Shown here: positions 10,716-24,019 of the stretch, one piece after another
Numbering within the stretch: position 1 is the stretch's first letter
Layout of the letters: every line of letters begins with the position of its first letter
Source: Bemisia tabaci
Taxonomy: Eukaryota > Arthropoda > Insecta > Hemiptera > Aleyrodidae
NCBI RefSeq assembly: GCF_918797505.1
Contig: NC_092796.1
Coordinates: forward strand, 55,024,851-55,088,850
Direction: 5' to 3'
DNA length: 64,000 nucleotides
The notes under the pieces: model-generated
Seen by the model: only the letters and a program-made list of their open reading frames with translations
Told to the model about the DNA's origin: nothing
Databases searched by the model: none
Translations under genes and position numbers: made by a program

Positions 10716-13218
10716 CCGAGTTCTGTTACAGGCGTCATTGAGACGAAACGAGGTTCTTGTGCATGAATCTGCAGACTGAAGCATCGACATTTCCAAGAAT
10801 TTCACACATTTTATGAAAAGGAAGAGAAAATAAAGTAACTTTGAGGAGAGTTTATACCGATAAATATGTTCAAATCAGAGAGAAGAGAAGACTCGTAATT
10901 TGCGAGATGGGCGGTGTGACAACTCTTACAGTCGTCTGATTAACTGAACTGCGATTTTTAAGATTTCTGAATCGAACAACGAGGGTTTAACACTATTTTG
11001 GATAAACTTACGTTTTTAAAGGTACAAATCAAGTGAAATTAGGCTCATTTTAATTTCTGTTTAGCGCCAAGATATAAAATGTAAGACATTCCAGCGTTAT
11101 ACCATATTTTTGTAAATGTCATGGGTTAATCTTAAGATTGGTCTGCTGTATAATGGAAGGGCAAATACGATATATTTGATCGCGGAATTGAAAATAATAT
11201 CAAAATTTCTGGACATATAGCCTAGAAAAAATCGAAAATATGTGTCGCAGGCAATCAGAAATCGTTGGCAACACAGTAAGAAAGAATAACCAAAATCTTG
11301 TGTTCATACAGGAAGTAAAACACGAAATAACACAAGCTATTGGTTGGTTTTTTTTGTGTTACTTTTCCCCTGTGTCAAAACAACCAAATCTTTGGGTTGA
11401 GGTGACCAAATCTTTGTGTTGAAAATCTGCGACCTCGTTAAAAATTAGTGGCCAGCCTCCAAGATCGAACCTGGATCACACTAGGAGGAAAACAAGAGTA
11501 TGTAGTTCGGCAGGACACTTTTTCATGATCCAATGTCTAAGATGTAAACTCAAAATTGTGTTGAGCAATCAAGTCCTTCAGGTCGATCTGCGATACACAA
11601 AAAAGTAACACAGAGTGACATCGAAGTTGGAAATTTTTAACTGTGAATTTGATATCCACCAGTGAATAGATAGGAAAATGTGAAATTCATAAATATAGGA
11701 ACTAGATCAGAGTACCTATTATTTTGCCTGTAATGTTATCAGACACTTTTTCTTCCGTAAAAACATGGCACTAGTAGGCACACTTAGGAGAACGTGTAGG
11801 AAAAGCCATGACCCCAGTTGAGTTTGGCTCGGACAGGCAACTAAACTAACTCTGCGGCAATGCGTAGAGTATCATAAAAACTGAAGGCGCTTCACGAGGA
11901 GATCGTGCAATTGAAGGTACTAGTCATACCTTCATTATGCCGATGCGCATTATTGCGATTTACTGAAACAACATGGCCAGTCGCTTGCAAATTGCAGATG
12001 ATTGATAATTTCCTGCGATTATATATCTTTTCTGTTGGTGCACCAATCTGCTCATTAAATAGTTGGGTTTAATAATTTCCTGAGTAGGCATAGCTTGATC
12101 GCGTTCAGCAAAGAGAGATTGAAAGTAATTTACTATGTAGGTATAAACCTGGACCGCACTTCAATGGTCATTAAGAAATATTACACGATCAATTTTTACA
12201 TGGTTTTACCTAATGAGTTTTAGAGGGTTTTAAGTTTCAAAGATGTTTAATCACCTTCCAGCCGAATTATCACAAGCGCAAATTGAGTCCCTATCTCCGA
12301 AAGCTAGTTACGGAGGTTATAGGCGCACACGACAGATACTCCAAATTTAAAATAGTTGTTTGGTGAAATCACTCGCATAATCTAATTTGGATCAAATTTG
12401 AGGAGAAAAGTCAAGTTAAATGTCCATTTTGACTGCTTGAGACCTCGTGGCGTTTACGATAACCGTATTTTTATATTTTTTAATAGCAAATTTAAGATAA
12501 AAATAGACGATAGATGTTCTCCGAAAAGTTAATAATTATAATTTTTGACGACTGTAGTGTTATTTTTCACCGGGAAAGTCCCGAATCCCAAAAATGATTC
12601 AATATTCCAATTGGTCTACAATGACTCTTGTGATACTTTTGCCAGAAGGTACGAATATTTCAGGAAATATATTAAAATTTGGAAATCATCGATTGGTCAC
12701 TCAAATAGGTATCGCATATCACTTTTATTATAGAATAAATATTCACCTGCATATCCACTGTAAAAATATGCTTTAAAGTTACATACATGACAACACCGCT
12801 GTGCATAATTTTCTCGGCTCTTACACCTTGCCCTTTTGCTCGCAAAATTCCTCAACCTACTGCCCGACTAGCCCGACTATGCTACTTGCTCCGGTGAAGC
12901 AAAGATCTCCTTCTTATCTTCCCTCTTAACCTCTTTCCCGAGAACTCTCAATTGAAAAGCATCTTCACTCTGTTGACTGTAACGACGTTGAATGTTGGCT
13001 TACATCATGAAAATATCTTGATACAATACGGATGCAGATTTTGAATATCTTGAAGATCCTATACCTACACTTTTTTCTATAGTACACGCCACGAGTGGGC
13101 TGGGCAATCTATTTTAAAAATAACGAAAATTGGGACAGGCATTTAGTTGAAGTTGGTGGCACCAGCATAATGGACTCACGTCTCATGGAAGTCGTGGTAG
13201 GTTTGATATACTTCGGAG
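10716..13218. other. Long non-coding stretch
   Basis: AT-rich. A weak inverted-repeat region rich in AACCAAATCTTTGTGTT words lies at 11280-11425 and may be an old MITE. Elsewhere I recognise nothing: frames are short and unsupported. Confidence 0.4.
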
Positions 13219-13452
13219 CACAGTGGAACGATTCAATAGGAGAGGTCGGACAAAATTTGAATACTTTAAAAGCTCATAACTCCATTATTACAAAACGTTG
13301 AAGTCTAACAAGTAAGTGGTCCCATTGGTTTTCTCGTAAAATTTACGTTAAGGAGCATCCCTAAAAATTTAAAATTTGACTAAGTAAACATCTTTTGCAG
13401 TTTTAGTAAAAAAATTCTTGTTCGACCTCTCCCTTTGTCTCAATTTACTGTG
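13219..13452. mobile_element. MITE, CACAGTGG family, copy A
   Basis: Ends CACAGTGG...and CTGTG with the subterminal word AGAGGTCGGACA and its inverse TCGACCTCTC. It is about 234 bp. The same layout is seen at 52754, 55638 and 60834. No clear target duplication. Confidence 0.75.
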
Positions 13453-16135
13453 CGGCGTTGAAAAAACACCAACTTTCTTGAGTTCCACGTCCTTTAGGTT
13501 AGGCGAGTCTGTTGCTAACGTAAGTACACTGAGTACAATTATTTGAAAAAATCCTCTATGAAGTCCTGCATTTATCAAACCTGACCGACATTTTTTTTTC
13601 GGTTTCAACCGTCAATGTTTCAATTGTTTTCCTACGAGAAGGGGTCAGATCTAGGAATACAGTGGTCATGTGACATTGCCTCTATCATATTGTCTAACAT
13701 ATTAACGATAGCCTTCCTCCTATCCTGAAAACTATTCAGAGCTAAATCCACTTTTTTTTCAAGCGGTCTGTCAAGGGATGATGCACCCTCGCCGATTGAA
13801 CACCGATGGGGATGACACGCGCAGTGAGTCAACGTGTACGTGCTCCAAATTCCAAATCATTCTTGTCGGTGCATGATGCCTTGTCGTGCAAAATTATGGG
13901 CACATCACGCTTACACATCGCGAACTTCCCTATTTCTTACACCATGCTTGGCAGCGAGCACCGAAGTCAGAAGTTGAAAGGAAATCAAGATGACATTGAA
14001 AGACTGATTGAAATTCCGGTGGAGCTAGGTGGAAGGGGGCTGTGATATCATTACTCAATGTTCCGCTGAATTAGGAAGGGCGGAAGGCTAGATAGGGGGT
14101 GAGTTTGGCTTCGGGGGGCATGAATGAAGCGAACATGAAAAAGGTTCGTTTGAAGAGTAAAGTGAAAACTAGTTGGTTTTTTTATTTGTAGGTCTTGTTT
14201 CATTCTGTTGCGAACTTTACTCCAAAAGGAGGGTCATTTATTCAGCCTCAACTGATAGGTTATCCAGCAAATCTTGATCAGTAAACGACATTGCAAGGTT
14301 TTGCTTTAAGGATCAATAAAGATTCGATGAACGGCCGATGAAGTTTCTACTTCAAGCCATGGGAGGGGCCCTACTTAACTTTACGGAAAATTAATCGTAA
14401 TTATTTCGGAGTTTTCTAAGTAAACTTTGAAGAGTAACCCACAAAACAGATCCAGGATCCAGATTGACGAGGTAACTCATGAACGCCAATAAAGAACATC
14501 CTGTGCCTTGCCTGTAGTATATCAAAAAAATGAAGGCGCACCTCGTGTCTGTTTGCAAACAGTGCAGCATTTATCTCTAGTTGGCAGCGGTTCGAGAAGG
14601 TATGAATTCATCGTCTTGCAGTGAATGCTTTGTAAAATTCGGCAAAAATTAGCACAGAATGATATTTTACTCTAAGGGAAAAACTCTACAGATATTTTCA
14701 TGGATAATTTTGAGGAACGGAAGAAAGATTGGGTGGTTTTTCAAAGCACCAATTGCTCAATCTCAATACCTGAAAGACATTGATATTTAACATTTAAGAC
14801 ACGAAGAACCATCTGATAGTAAATTTGAAGACGAAATTATTAAAGGCTGATTTTATACACAGGGATATTGATTTACAGCGATTCATTAACATCACATCCC
14901 GATGATAGGAGTATTACCACATAGATCTCGATTTTAATTCGTGATCGATTGGCTGATTCGATCGTGATTTCCTTTTATCTGAAAAAAACTTGCGTCATTT
15001 TCACGACAAAAAAAGTATTAATTCCCAGCATTGGTGTGAACCAACATTAAGGCGCCAATATAATACCATCTACAAACGTAGAATTTCAATTTCTTACCTG
15101 AAAAGCTCAATTAAAATAATGAGGATAACAAAATAAAACATAAAACTGAAGAGGATGTATCATCAGTGTATTGTATAGATCAGTGCAACTGGACATCCAG
15201 TGTGAAAAACTAGATTTTTTGCGGTGTTAAATAGGGTTGGTAAAATCTAACGTCCATCATCTGAATTCCTTGTCCTTACACAAAAAAATCCGATGCATTT
15301 ACATTGAGTGCGTATACAGACAGCTCTGGTCTTCAAACTTAACGTTCATTCGTGGAACCGTTTAGTGATTTAGATTTGTGGTATTTTATGAAAAGAACCA
15401 GTTATCTCGTCGCTACTCCCAAGGATGCAATTGACCCCATCTGATTGAAAACTGGCACGCTGCTGAGATACGCCAGCAATGACATTCATTTATTTGATTG
15501 TGGGATCAGTTTGGTTCGCGCAGAGCAATAAGAGTTGATTGATGTTGCTACTCGATAAAAATGATGCATCGAATCATTTTAAAATATCCGGAGAGATCTT
15601 GAGTCGCGTGAATCTTGGGAACTGGTATAATGATGAAAGTAAGGAAAATCTTGCGCTTCTTGTTTCGTCGTGATAAATCTAGTTCCAAGAGTGACCAGAA
15701 CACAAATTTGTCGTCCATTAAGAAAGAGAGAAGGAGGAAAATAGTGATGATATTGTATTAAAAATACTTCCAATATCCAGGCTCACTTAATATATTGCAG
15801 TACACCATACATCCCATGATGGATCGACACAAATATTAATGTTGTGCGCTTCTGGCTTGTCTTTGCAAGAGAGGCCTTACTTTTCTTCCTTCAGCCGGAA
15901 AAAGGCTCATTGTACCTCTCAAAGTAATGAAAACGTCTAACAGACTGCATCCGATTATGGATATTATACTTCAGGAACAGAGTGTTTAAACAAAATAACT
16001 TTGATTGCTATTTCAACGAAAGTAAGCCAGAGGGAGGGAACGCTCTCTCGAGTAAAGAGAAGATTGGAGCGTATACCTTGTTTACCAGAATATCGGGGAG
16101 TTATTTTTGCAAGTAGCTCGATGACTTGAACTTCA
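13453..16135. other. Long non-coding stretch, nothing recognised
   Basis: AT-rich DNA. A short motif related to the flank of the hairpin module (GAAGGCGC near 14534) is the only familiar word. Open frames stay below 80 codons. Confidence 0.4.
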
Positions 16136-16143
16136 ATGAAAAT

Positions 16144-16308
16144 CAGTGGCGTGGCGTGCTTTGCAATATATCGATTGATCTGCCATTTAAACCTATGGAA
16201 AATGATTGATAAACAGGGTGTTCGCAGCGAACACCTTAATAATCGATTCTTTATCATAGGTTTAAATTGCACAACAATCGATGTATCACAATTAACGCCA
16301 CGCCACTG
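16144..16308. mobile_element. hAT-type MITE, CAGTGGCGTGG family, copy 1
   Basis: A 165-bp near-palindrome from CAGTGGCGTGGCGTG to CGCCACGCCACTG with internal ATCGAT words and the centre GTGTTCGCAGCGAACACC. It is flanked by a perfect 8-bp duplication ATGAAAAT (16136-16143 and 16309-16316), the size typical of hAT transposition. Four more copies lie in this window. Confidence 0.9.
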
Positions 16309-16316
16309 ATGAAAAT

Positions 16317-17640
16317 CGATCCTGGGAAAATGTTTTGCCAGTAGAGAATAGTCGCCCAGATTTTCTCGACATTTTTTGCTCATGATGCCCGTAAAAATTT
16401 GGTCAAAATGAATCTGCATTCACATAACGGGAAATCGGACTGATAATTTTCTAAATCAAGTAAGTGCCACACACACCATTTCGAGAAAAACTATGTTACT
16501 TGACCGTAATAAGTAGTTAAAAATCATGAATTAAAGAACTTTTCGGAGGCCTGCAAAGGTGATATTCTTGAACGTATTTTTGCTACAAGAAATATTTTGG
16601 CACAGGCAATCATGATCCATTAGAAGCCTGTTTTTGAAATTTTGGCGCTTACGTTATTCACAATTACAGTCGACATGTACAGTAGCAAAGAATTCCTTGA
16701 ATCAACTCACACAAACTCTAAATTTACTTTAACTCTAAGATCTGTCTACTGTCATACAGCTCTTGTCAGCAATTTGGAGCAGTACGTCTTGTTGTCGGGT
16801 TCCGTAGAAAGGGAAACCAGGGCGCCTTCATTATTTTTCGTATGCAACATGGACATCCGTCGTGATGAATAATTGCATACAGATTTTGCTATCAACGGTA
16901 CGTTGCTGCAGTAGGCGAATCCTCGTCTGTTAGAGGGAGAGAGAGATAGTTGCACCCGGCCAATTTATTACACAGATCAGTATACCATCAGTCTGGTGTT
17001 TTTAACTGGGAACATCCATTTGAATCATGTCTGCACTTAACCCCTTATAGTGGTTTCAATTCGTTCTTCATCATGCGATTTGGAGTTAAAAAAAAAATTG
17101 TTAAATGACTATTCTCAGAGGAGATCCCATGGTCTCGCGGTAATAAAAAAACATCCCACCGGTTATTGTTCTGAAATACTAAAAGTAAAATCATCCAAAT
17201 AAGAATTATTAACTGCTACCAACCGAGCAGATCCGACTCCTCTCGAAAAAGTTGGTTCCGCTAAATGCATCCCAATTGTCTAAGCTACGAGTCGCAACTA
17301 TTGTCCGCGCCTCAATCACAAAAGACCAGCGGGACGGTCCGATGATCTTGGATGGGACGGAATCTGCCTATTTATTTACTCTTTCTATTTGCACCAGAGG
17401 CTAATCGTGTTTTCATAACCCACTTGCGCGCAAATAAAAGGGAGGCACGTGCCACTGTCGGGCTCCACTCACGACCCCTCGATCCAGATCATAATCTCTG
17501 GCGATCGGCGTCGGAATCGGTTCACACCCTCGTTGATCGCGTGATCTCGGCGCCTCGCCAGTCGCCCTCCAGTGCAGACTTGATTGAAAAAACTTCCAAC
17601 TGCCTGCCAGCGCCCGGTCCTTTTTGTCACGCTTTTCGTA
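16317..17640. other. Non-coding stretch with CpG-rich patch
   Basis: AT-rich until about 17200. Then a CpG-rich patch (17330-17640) has overlapping frames on both strands but no recognisable domain. Confidence 0.4.
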
Positions 17641-17750
17641 GCGCCCCTGGTCTAAGGACATATCTCGATTTCCGCATGAGCCCCGGAAAGAATGGGTGTA
17701 TGTGTAGAACAGGGCTCACGTAGGGATTGAGATATGTCCACGTTTTGTTC
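17641..17750. mobile_element. MITE, TGACGTAAGG family, copy 1 (eroded)
   Basis: Retains ATATCTCGATTTCCGCATGA on the left and the inverse GATTGAGATATGTCC on the right, with GGGCTCACG in the centre, as in the copy at 28055. Confidence 0.65.
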
Positions 17751-17939
17751 GCCGGAGGCTCATCCCTCCGACACCCGAACTTGTAAGGCCATCTGACGCA
17801 ACCGCCGCGCCGCACTATAACCGCGGAGTGGAGGGGGTTCATTACAGGGGAGGGGAATTCTATTAGTTTCGCACGTGGAGTTCATGTTGCCAAATTTTCC
17901 GTTTCTTGATGCAAGGAGAACCTAATTCATACCGCGGAC

Positions 17940-18359
17940 CAGAGATGAAAAGTGAAATTTCACGTTTTGAAATTTCATGAAATTTCATAAGGCTCGAATA
18001 AATTTCACAAAAGTTGAAATTTATTAATTTTTTTTAGAATTATTGATTAAACCTTTGGAGGTCTGAAAGCGTTTCAGATGGTCTTTCTGTTGATGCTGCG
18101 GTATTATGCTACTCTACTAAAGGCGCCAGACACAAAGAGGGGGCAAAAAGGGGAGTTTAGAGAGAGGAACCCCGACCTGACCTCTAAACTAAACGAAAAA
18201 ATTTGCAACGCGCGAAAGTTTTAGGCTTGGGGTGAAAAATTTCAAAATTTTGAATCACTGTTTCTAGGCGTTTCTCAGCCTCCTGAATGTATCCCCAAAA
18301 GTTTCAATAAATTTCATGAAATGTCACTCGAATAAATTTCATGAAATTTTCCATCTCTG
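17940..18359. mobile_element. hAT-type element with perfect 8-bp target duplication
   Basis: Termini CAGAGATGAAAA and TTTTCCATCTCTG are inverted. They are flanked by the exact 8-bp duplication CCGCGGAC at 17932-17939 and 18360-18367. Length 420 bp with no coding capacity. The arms contain repeated AATTTCATGAAATTT palindromic words. The intact duplication suggests a fairly young insertion. Confidence 0.9.
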
Positions 18360-18407
18360 CCGCGGACGATATGATATATTGGACAATGATGGAAAGAATG
18401 TCAAGGA

Positions 18408-18670
18408 ATATCGATGACCAATGTGCGAAGCCACGTATCTGCTTTCGCAACATTGTAGATTTCTTGTTAATCTTAATTAGTCCGTGGAAAACTAGGCAAC
18501 GTAATTTCTTAAAAAGTCCTTGATTTTTCTTCCATGTCAGCAGATTATCCTGTAACTATAAATTTCATGTTGTAAAGGAGGCTTGCTCCGCTTCAAATAA
18601 GTAAAATAGAAGCGGAAATTTTGAAGAACCTCAATGGGGGAAAGAGGTTTCGCACTTTGGCCATCGATAT
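18408..18670. mobile_element. MITE, ATATCGATGGCC family, copy 1
   Basis: Ends ATATCGATGACCAA and TTGGCCATCGATAT are inverted. Next to the ends lie GTGCGAAGCCACG and the inverse TTTCGCAC. The same ends occur at 23156 and 28589. A TA duplication is possible but merges with the terminal palindrome. Confidence 0.75.
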
Positions 18671-21313
18671 AGAGTAGTGAAAACAGTAGTGAGCAACGAT
18701 GACGGCTAGAATCTCTGCAACCGATCGAAGTTCCTTCATTCCAATGGATATGCGACTTGATCTCCGTGGAGGTTGACTAATTGCTCGAGGTCTAAATGAA
18801 CTTAACGCAACGGCGCAACAGGGCTGTTGAAACATTTCTTAAGGGTGAAAAATAACGCTATATCTAATGTGAATCGTCTCAAAAATCACGATGAGAACAC
18901 CGGAAAATGTAAAAATACTCAAAACTTCATTATCTACATACCCATGAAATTTGCGTATTTTTTATTTCCTCACTATTTCACTAACGGCATAAACTTGATT
19001 CTTGAAACTTGTTCAGAGAGGACTTAAATGCCTTCACTTCGTTCTTCACCAAGCTTACATTATATTTTTAAGATCCTAAGTGTAGAGATCTGATTGGGTC
19101 TTACTGTGAAGTTTGTTGATGGCCAACACATTAAAATGTTTATAAGATTGAGATAAATAAGAAGCTGAGATGTACGTGTACATGTATACCTAGCTATACA
19201 TCTCATGTGTCCTGAATTAATTCGACAAGGACGTAGAAGTAATTTCGGAAACGCGGCAGCCTTGCGGCAATCTATCAAATCCTCATTGGGAGTCTCACCC
19301 CTTTTATTAAAAGGTTATTGTGTCAGGATCCAACGTAAACTGTTTATACTCGTCCTCCGTATTGTTTGGTACGGCTGCGAAGGGGCACGAAAAGGGTGTT
19401 TAAGGCGGATTTAAAACTGAGTTTAGGTGTTAGTATTAAAGGCAATGTGTGCAGTCCATATTAAATTGGGGTTGCTTTTACGACGTATGATGTATTAAAG
19501 TCTGAATTCACACGGTTTTTGGCCTATTTTATGGCTCGATAATATAATAATTGATGTAATAAAGACACTATTGGGAATTGATGGTTCATTTAGAAGAAGC
19601 ACCCTAACAGAATTAAGGAGAAAACTTCATCAAAACCTAAAGAGTGAATTATTAAAATATCGAAATTAATACTACATGCAATGTATTTAAAAAAATTCAA
19701 AAATTAATTTTATCACATATTTTCTTAAAATATAAAATCAAAATACACATATATCAAACAAATAATTTTTCAACGAGGTTAATATACCTGCTTCGAATCG
19801 GTAAAAAATGAGTATTATCAAATTATCACTATACGAGTATTACACGAAGACATCAATTAAATATACTTACCACATCTTGTTTTCTGGTATACGAACAATC
19901 ACATCGAGCTTCTATTGAGGGAGGGGGTGGGAAATAGCCCCGGTCCGGTCAAATCCCGGTCAAATTAACAGTTTGGAACGAAAAGTTATTTTCAGTTTTC
20001 TTTCGTTTCTACATTTATTCTCAATTTTTTGGTACTTTATAACCAAGAAATTTGTTGTACCCAAATATTTTTTTTGGTCCACATAAATTTAAAGATGTAA
20101 TAATTACGTGAGATGCCATGATGTCAGCGAGGGTAAAGTGATGGATCTGTCCAGTATGCGGTAATTAAGGAATTGATTAATAAGGGATGTAAAAGCACGC
20201 CTCTAATGCGCAAAATTAATATCAATTATTCTACTAATAGCCATGACAACTTTTTCGACCACTGAACATGAATTTCCAGAACAGCCTGTTTATTTCGCTC
20301 ATGGGTCGAATAATTCCTAATTAACAGGGCGCTGCACTAAATTGTACAGCGGGGAGAGGCAGTCGCCCTGTCTTTTTCGGGTGTCTCGGCACCCAATCAT
20401 GTATTTATCTGCCCGCGGAATTGTAATCGTAGCAACGCTGTCGCTGTAGTATTTGCCACCGTCCGTGCGGAGTGCGCTGCGTCAAAACAAGCACAAGCGC
20501 CCGACGAATTTCGGAGACGAATAAATCAACCCCCGAGACTGGTAATAGGTCTGACTCGGCTCGAGTGTCATAAATAAAATGTAGGATGTATTTGAACGGG
20601 TTGTTTCTATGAGGGAGCAAGTCCGTTCTCCAGATGAGCCCCACAATGGCAGTATCCTCACGCAGCCCGTGGCTCATGAGGAATGTGAACTCACTCCCTT
20701 CTGGAGACCGTCCGTTCATTTGAGGAGGCAGAGCAGGGACCTCTCTTAATCAATTTGTCATCCTAACCAAACAAACGACCCTTTCGCCGGCCCTCGCGAC
20801 GTAATCCGTTGAGAAATTGAAGATCGATATACTTCTGCGATACTTCGCACGTTTTTAATGGTAAGAATCGATGTATCGATCTGAAAAGAATTTTTGAGCC
20901 GCTTCATGTGAGTCTTTTGCGCAATTCACAGAATTTATTTGTGCACACGCTCATTGCGTGTCGCGAAGATGAAGGAGCGTGTACTCATATGTGACTCATT
21001 TTCTGTGTGTTGTTTAGGAGGTAAGGAACGCACCTATTTCGGCCCCCCTCTACTTTGTAGCTCAACCGTGACGTAACAATGAGGGTTTAGCCACTCCTTC
21101 ATAAATTACTTAATGCTGCTGGAAAATTATGATTTCCTCCCCCTCCCCCTTCGGTTACCATCTGATAACGCTCCAAAATATTCTAAAATGAATTTCTATC
21201 ATAAAAGTGGGAAAAAACTGGTCAGTGCGTATCCCGAGGGAGGAAGGTTCAATGATGGCGCTACCTTTCACAAACATGAGCACTTTGCTGTTTTTTTCCC
21301 CGTGAACAGTTCC
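18671..21313. other. Long non-coding stretch
   Basis: AT-rich. A more GC-balanced part at about 20340-20760 has a 104-codon minus-strand frame with no known domain. Nothing else recognised. Confidence 0.4.
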
Positions 21314-21823
21314 AATGGAGATGTTGCATGTGTGAGGGATTTGCGATTTGACCATTGATTCTTATGTAAAAGTTCGCGAGAAACACGATGGTGCCACTGG
21401 TTTTCTCTGAAATCATCTCCCAAGCTCAAAAAAAGCTCTCAAGTTGAGGCCAAAATGGAGGGGATATCCCACGCTATCCTGAGAGTCCACCTCTACATCA
21501 AAACAAACTCTATCCATGCAAAGATAGGGAGCAAATACATTGACAGGACCGCCACTTTATTTGGGGACTTCAAAACTGAAAACACGGCAACCCTGCTAAT
21601 GTATTTGCTTCCTATCTTTGCATGGAGAGTTTGTTTTGATGTAGAGGTGGACTCTCAGGGTAGGGTGGGATATCCCCTCCATTTTGGCCTCACTTTGAGA
21701 GCTTTTTTTGAGCTTGGGAGATGATTTCAGAGAAAACCAGTGGCACCATCGTGTTTCTCGCGAACTTTTACATAAGAATCAATGGTCAAATCGCAAATCC
21801 CTCACACATGCAACATCTCCATT
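21314..21823. mobile_element. 510-bp foldback element, ~230-bp arms
   Basis: Left arm 21314-21548 and right arm 21591-21823 are nearly perfect inverted repeats. They start AATGGAGATGTTGCATGTG and end as the inverse CATGCAACATCTCCATT, with a ~42-base loop. Degenerate related words (GATGGTGCCACTAGTTTT) appear near 37450. The open frames inside the arms are by-products of the palindrome. Confidence 0.9.
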
Positions 21824-23155
21824 TTGTTAAGTTACGAATGGACCCTGTGACGTTGACCCGAGCACCCACTCCACCCAGTGTTGAATGAGATTTGTTCAGA
21901 AGTGTCAGATTTGTTCAGAAGTGCTGTAAAGTAATAGCTCCATCTCTAACGACTTCGATCCCTTTTAAATATTAGAGTGAAACATTTATTGAAATTTTTA
22001 ATGAATAAAAGGTATTGACGAGGAGCGAGAAAACATGTTCAGTAGGGACAATTTTCAGGCTGACATGGCTGTTAAAAAACTGAGAGCCGGGTAAATACTT
22101 CGAGAACGATTGATCTATGTTCGTTATTCATTTTCTGTGAATTGCGTTAGCAACATTTACTATATTTAAAATTAACAACAACAAAATATTTAACAGGCAC
22201 GATTTCCAAAAGTGTTTTCAGCCATTAAATGTCATATTCTAAAGTTACCACGTTACATTTTTAGCTGAAATGTTTTTCTATTGAAAATATTTTTCATTGA
22301 ATTCAGGGGTTGTTTTTTGGGGGTTGTTTCCAAAAGTGTTATCATTTACCCAATAAGATAAGTAGTACACTAATATGAATCTCTTGAAGCAAGGCAAGAG
22401 AATCGTTTGATACTCACGGTTCTCTTCTTGCTTTTACTTTATTTGGTGAGTTGATCAATACATATGCAGAGCTTCCTTTGTATTAAAATTTAAATAGTCA
22501 ATATTGGCAAATAGAAATTCTTCAAATTAAAAAAAAAAAAAAAAAACGCATATCCCCTCGAAAACATTTGAGTGGATATGTTCAAATTAAATAATGAAGA
22601 AGAAGAGGAAGGAGGAGGATTTTGGGTGCCTTAGTTAATTTGGTGGAGCCCCGGACCAGAAACCAAGGCGAAAGACTAAAAATGTGAAGATTGTGGGTGA
22701 AACGGTAAATTCGTTTTTGCCACTCCCAAGGCTCAAATTTGCCTGAGGAGTGTTGCCGTATTAATTCAGAAACAATTGATTTGTTTATTTCTGAGTCTGC
22801 AGAGTTGGAGGTTTCTTGAGCGTAGAAGGATATTAGAACCAATGATGTTTGACCAAAATGAAAAAGTAAGTTTGGGTTTGCCACAGTTAACCATAGTTGG
22901 TGCTGTACGTCAACTATTACTATAAAACCATGACTTTTATCTGTGTAATGTATCAATTTAGTGGGTGTGTAAGACCAATTAATATAGTCGGAGCACAGGA
23001 CCAAAATGGGTCAAAATTGGCGTTACAGTTCGCGCAGCACATTAACTTGCTGCATTAACTTAGAAGGCAAGATTTTTCAATTTGTTAATTTTCGAATGAC
23101 TTTTCTCTTACCACCTGAAAAAGTTATCCCCTAAAAATTTCATTCAGAAAATTTC
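21824..23155. other. Non-coding stretch with A18 run
   Basis: Contains A18 at 22529-22546. A 140-codon minus-strand frame (22582-23004) has no recognisable domain or splice context, and I do not call it a gene. Confidence 0.4.
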
Positions 23156-23423
23156 ATATCGATGGCTAAAGTGCGAAAACACATAACATCATTGCTGTGT
23201 CTCAAAATGTCCGCTCCTACTTTATTCTTTCGAGGAGAAACAAATCAACTTTATAGCTTGAAATTCATACAGAATATTCTGCTCACAGAGATGAAAAATC
23301 ACGGCAGCTTTCAAGAAATTACGTTGACTAGTTTTTTTTTTTAACAAAATAAAATAAAGTAGGATAGGAAGTCTGCATCTAAGCAAATTGATATACGTGC
23401 TTTCTAATTTTGGTCATCGATAT
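23156..23423. mobile_element. MITE, ATATCGATGGCC family, copy 2
   Basis: Begins ATATCGATGGCTAAAGTGCG and closes with the inverse TTTTGGTCATCGATAT. 268 bp, same structure as copies at 18408 and 28589. Confidence 0.75.
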
Positions 23424-23859
23424 CTTTCTCCTTGAAAAATGAAGAAATGCCAAAAATGTTAAAATATCATAATTGAATATTTTTCTAGGATCACCATAAA
23501 AAAATTGATAAAAGTCTGGCACTGCAACGATCTGCTACGATTTCCATTTAAATTTCAAAATTCTCGAGCTGCCGTTCATTTTTATTTGACGGCAACCGTG
23601 TTCTGGCCGGTTGGCCTGCGTGGATCTGCACCCGCACTTGGGGGCCTTCCACAGGGTTTCAAAGTAATTTGTTTTTTGCGGGCTCTCGAAGCGTAGTTTA
23701 TTGAATCGACGAAACACAGACCACGGAAATTGCTGGCCGGGCCGGCTTTGGGATCACGCGAAGATCCTAATTGCGTGCAGACAACGCGGCCGAAAAAAGG
23801 AGAGTTATAAACTCAGCATGGGATTACCCGAATTTGCATAAACGCTCCGCATCCGTCCC

Positions 23860-24019
23860 GACGCCGAGGCCTGAATGATCGATTATCGATTTCCCCATTT
23901 GAAGCTATGGTAAAGAATCGATTATCAAGGTGTTCGTTGCGAACACCCTTTTATCGATCCTTTCCCATAGGTTTAAATAGTAGATCAATCGATACATTGA
24001 AAAGGACGCCACGCCACTG
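23860..24019. mobile_element. hAT-type MITE, CAGTGGCGTGG family, copy 2 (left end eroded)
   Basis: Retains the centre GGTGTTCGTTGCGAACACC, the flanking AATCGATT words and the right end GACGCCACGCCACTG. The left terminus has lost recognisable CAGTGG sequence. Confidence 0.75.

Noticed and set aside
11440..11510. B-box-like GGTTCGATC on the minus strand
   Set aside because: No A box upstream and the arm does not pair as a tRNA T arm.
22582..23004. 140-codon minus-strand frame
   Set aside because: Longest unassigned frame in its region, but no recognisable domain, no signal peptide and no supporting splice sites.
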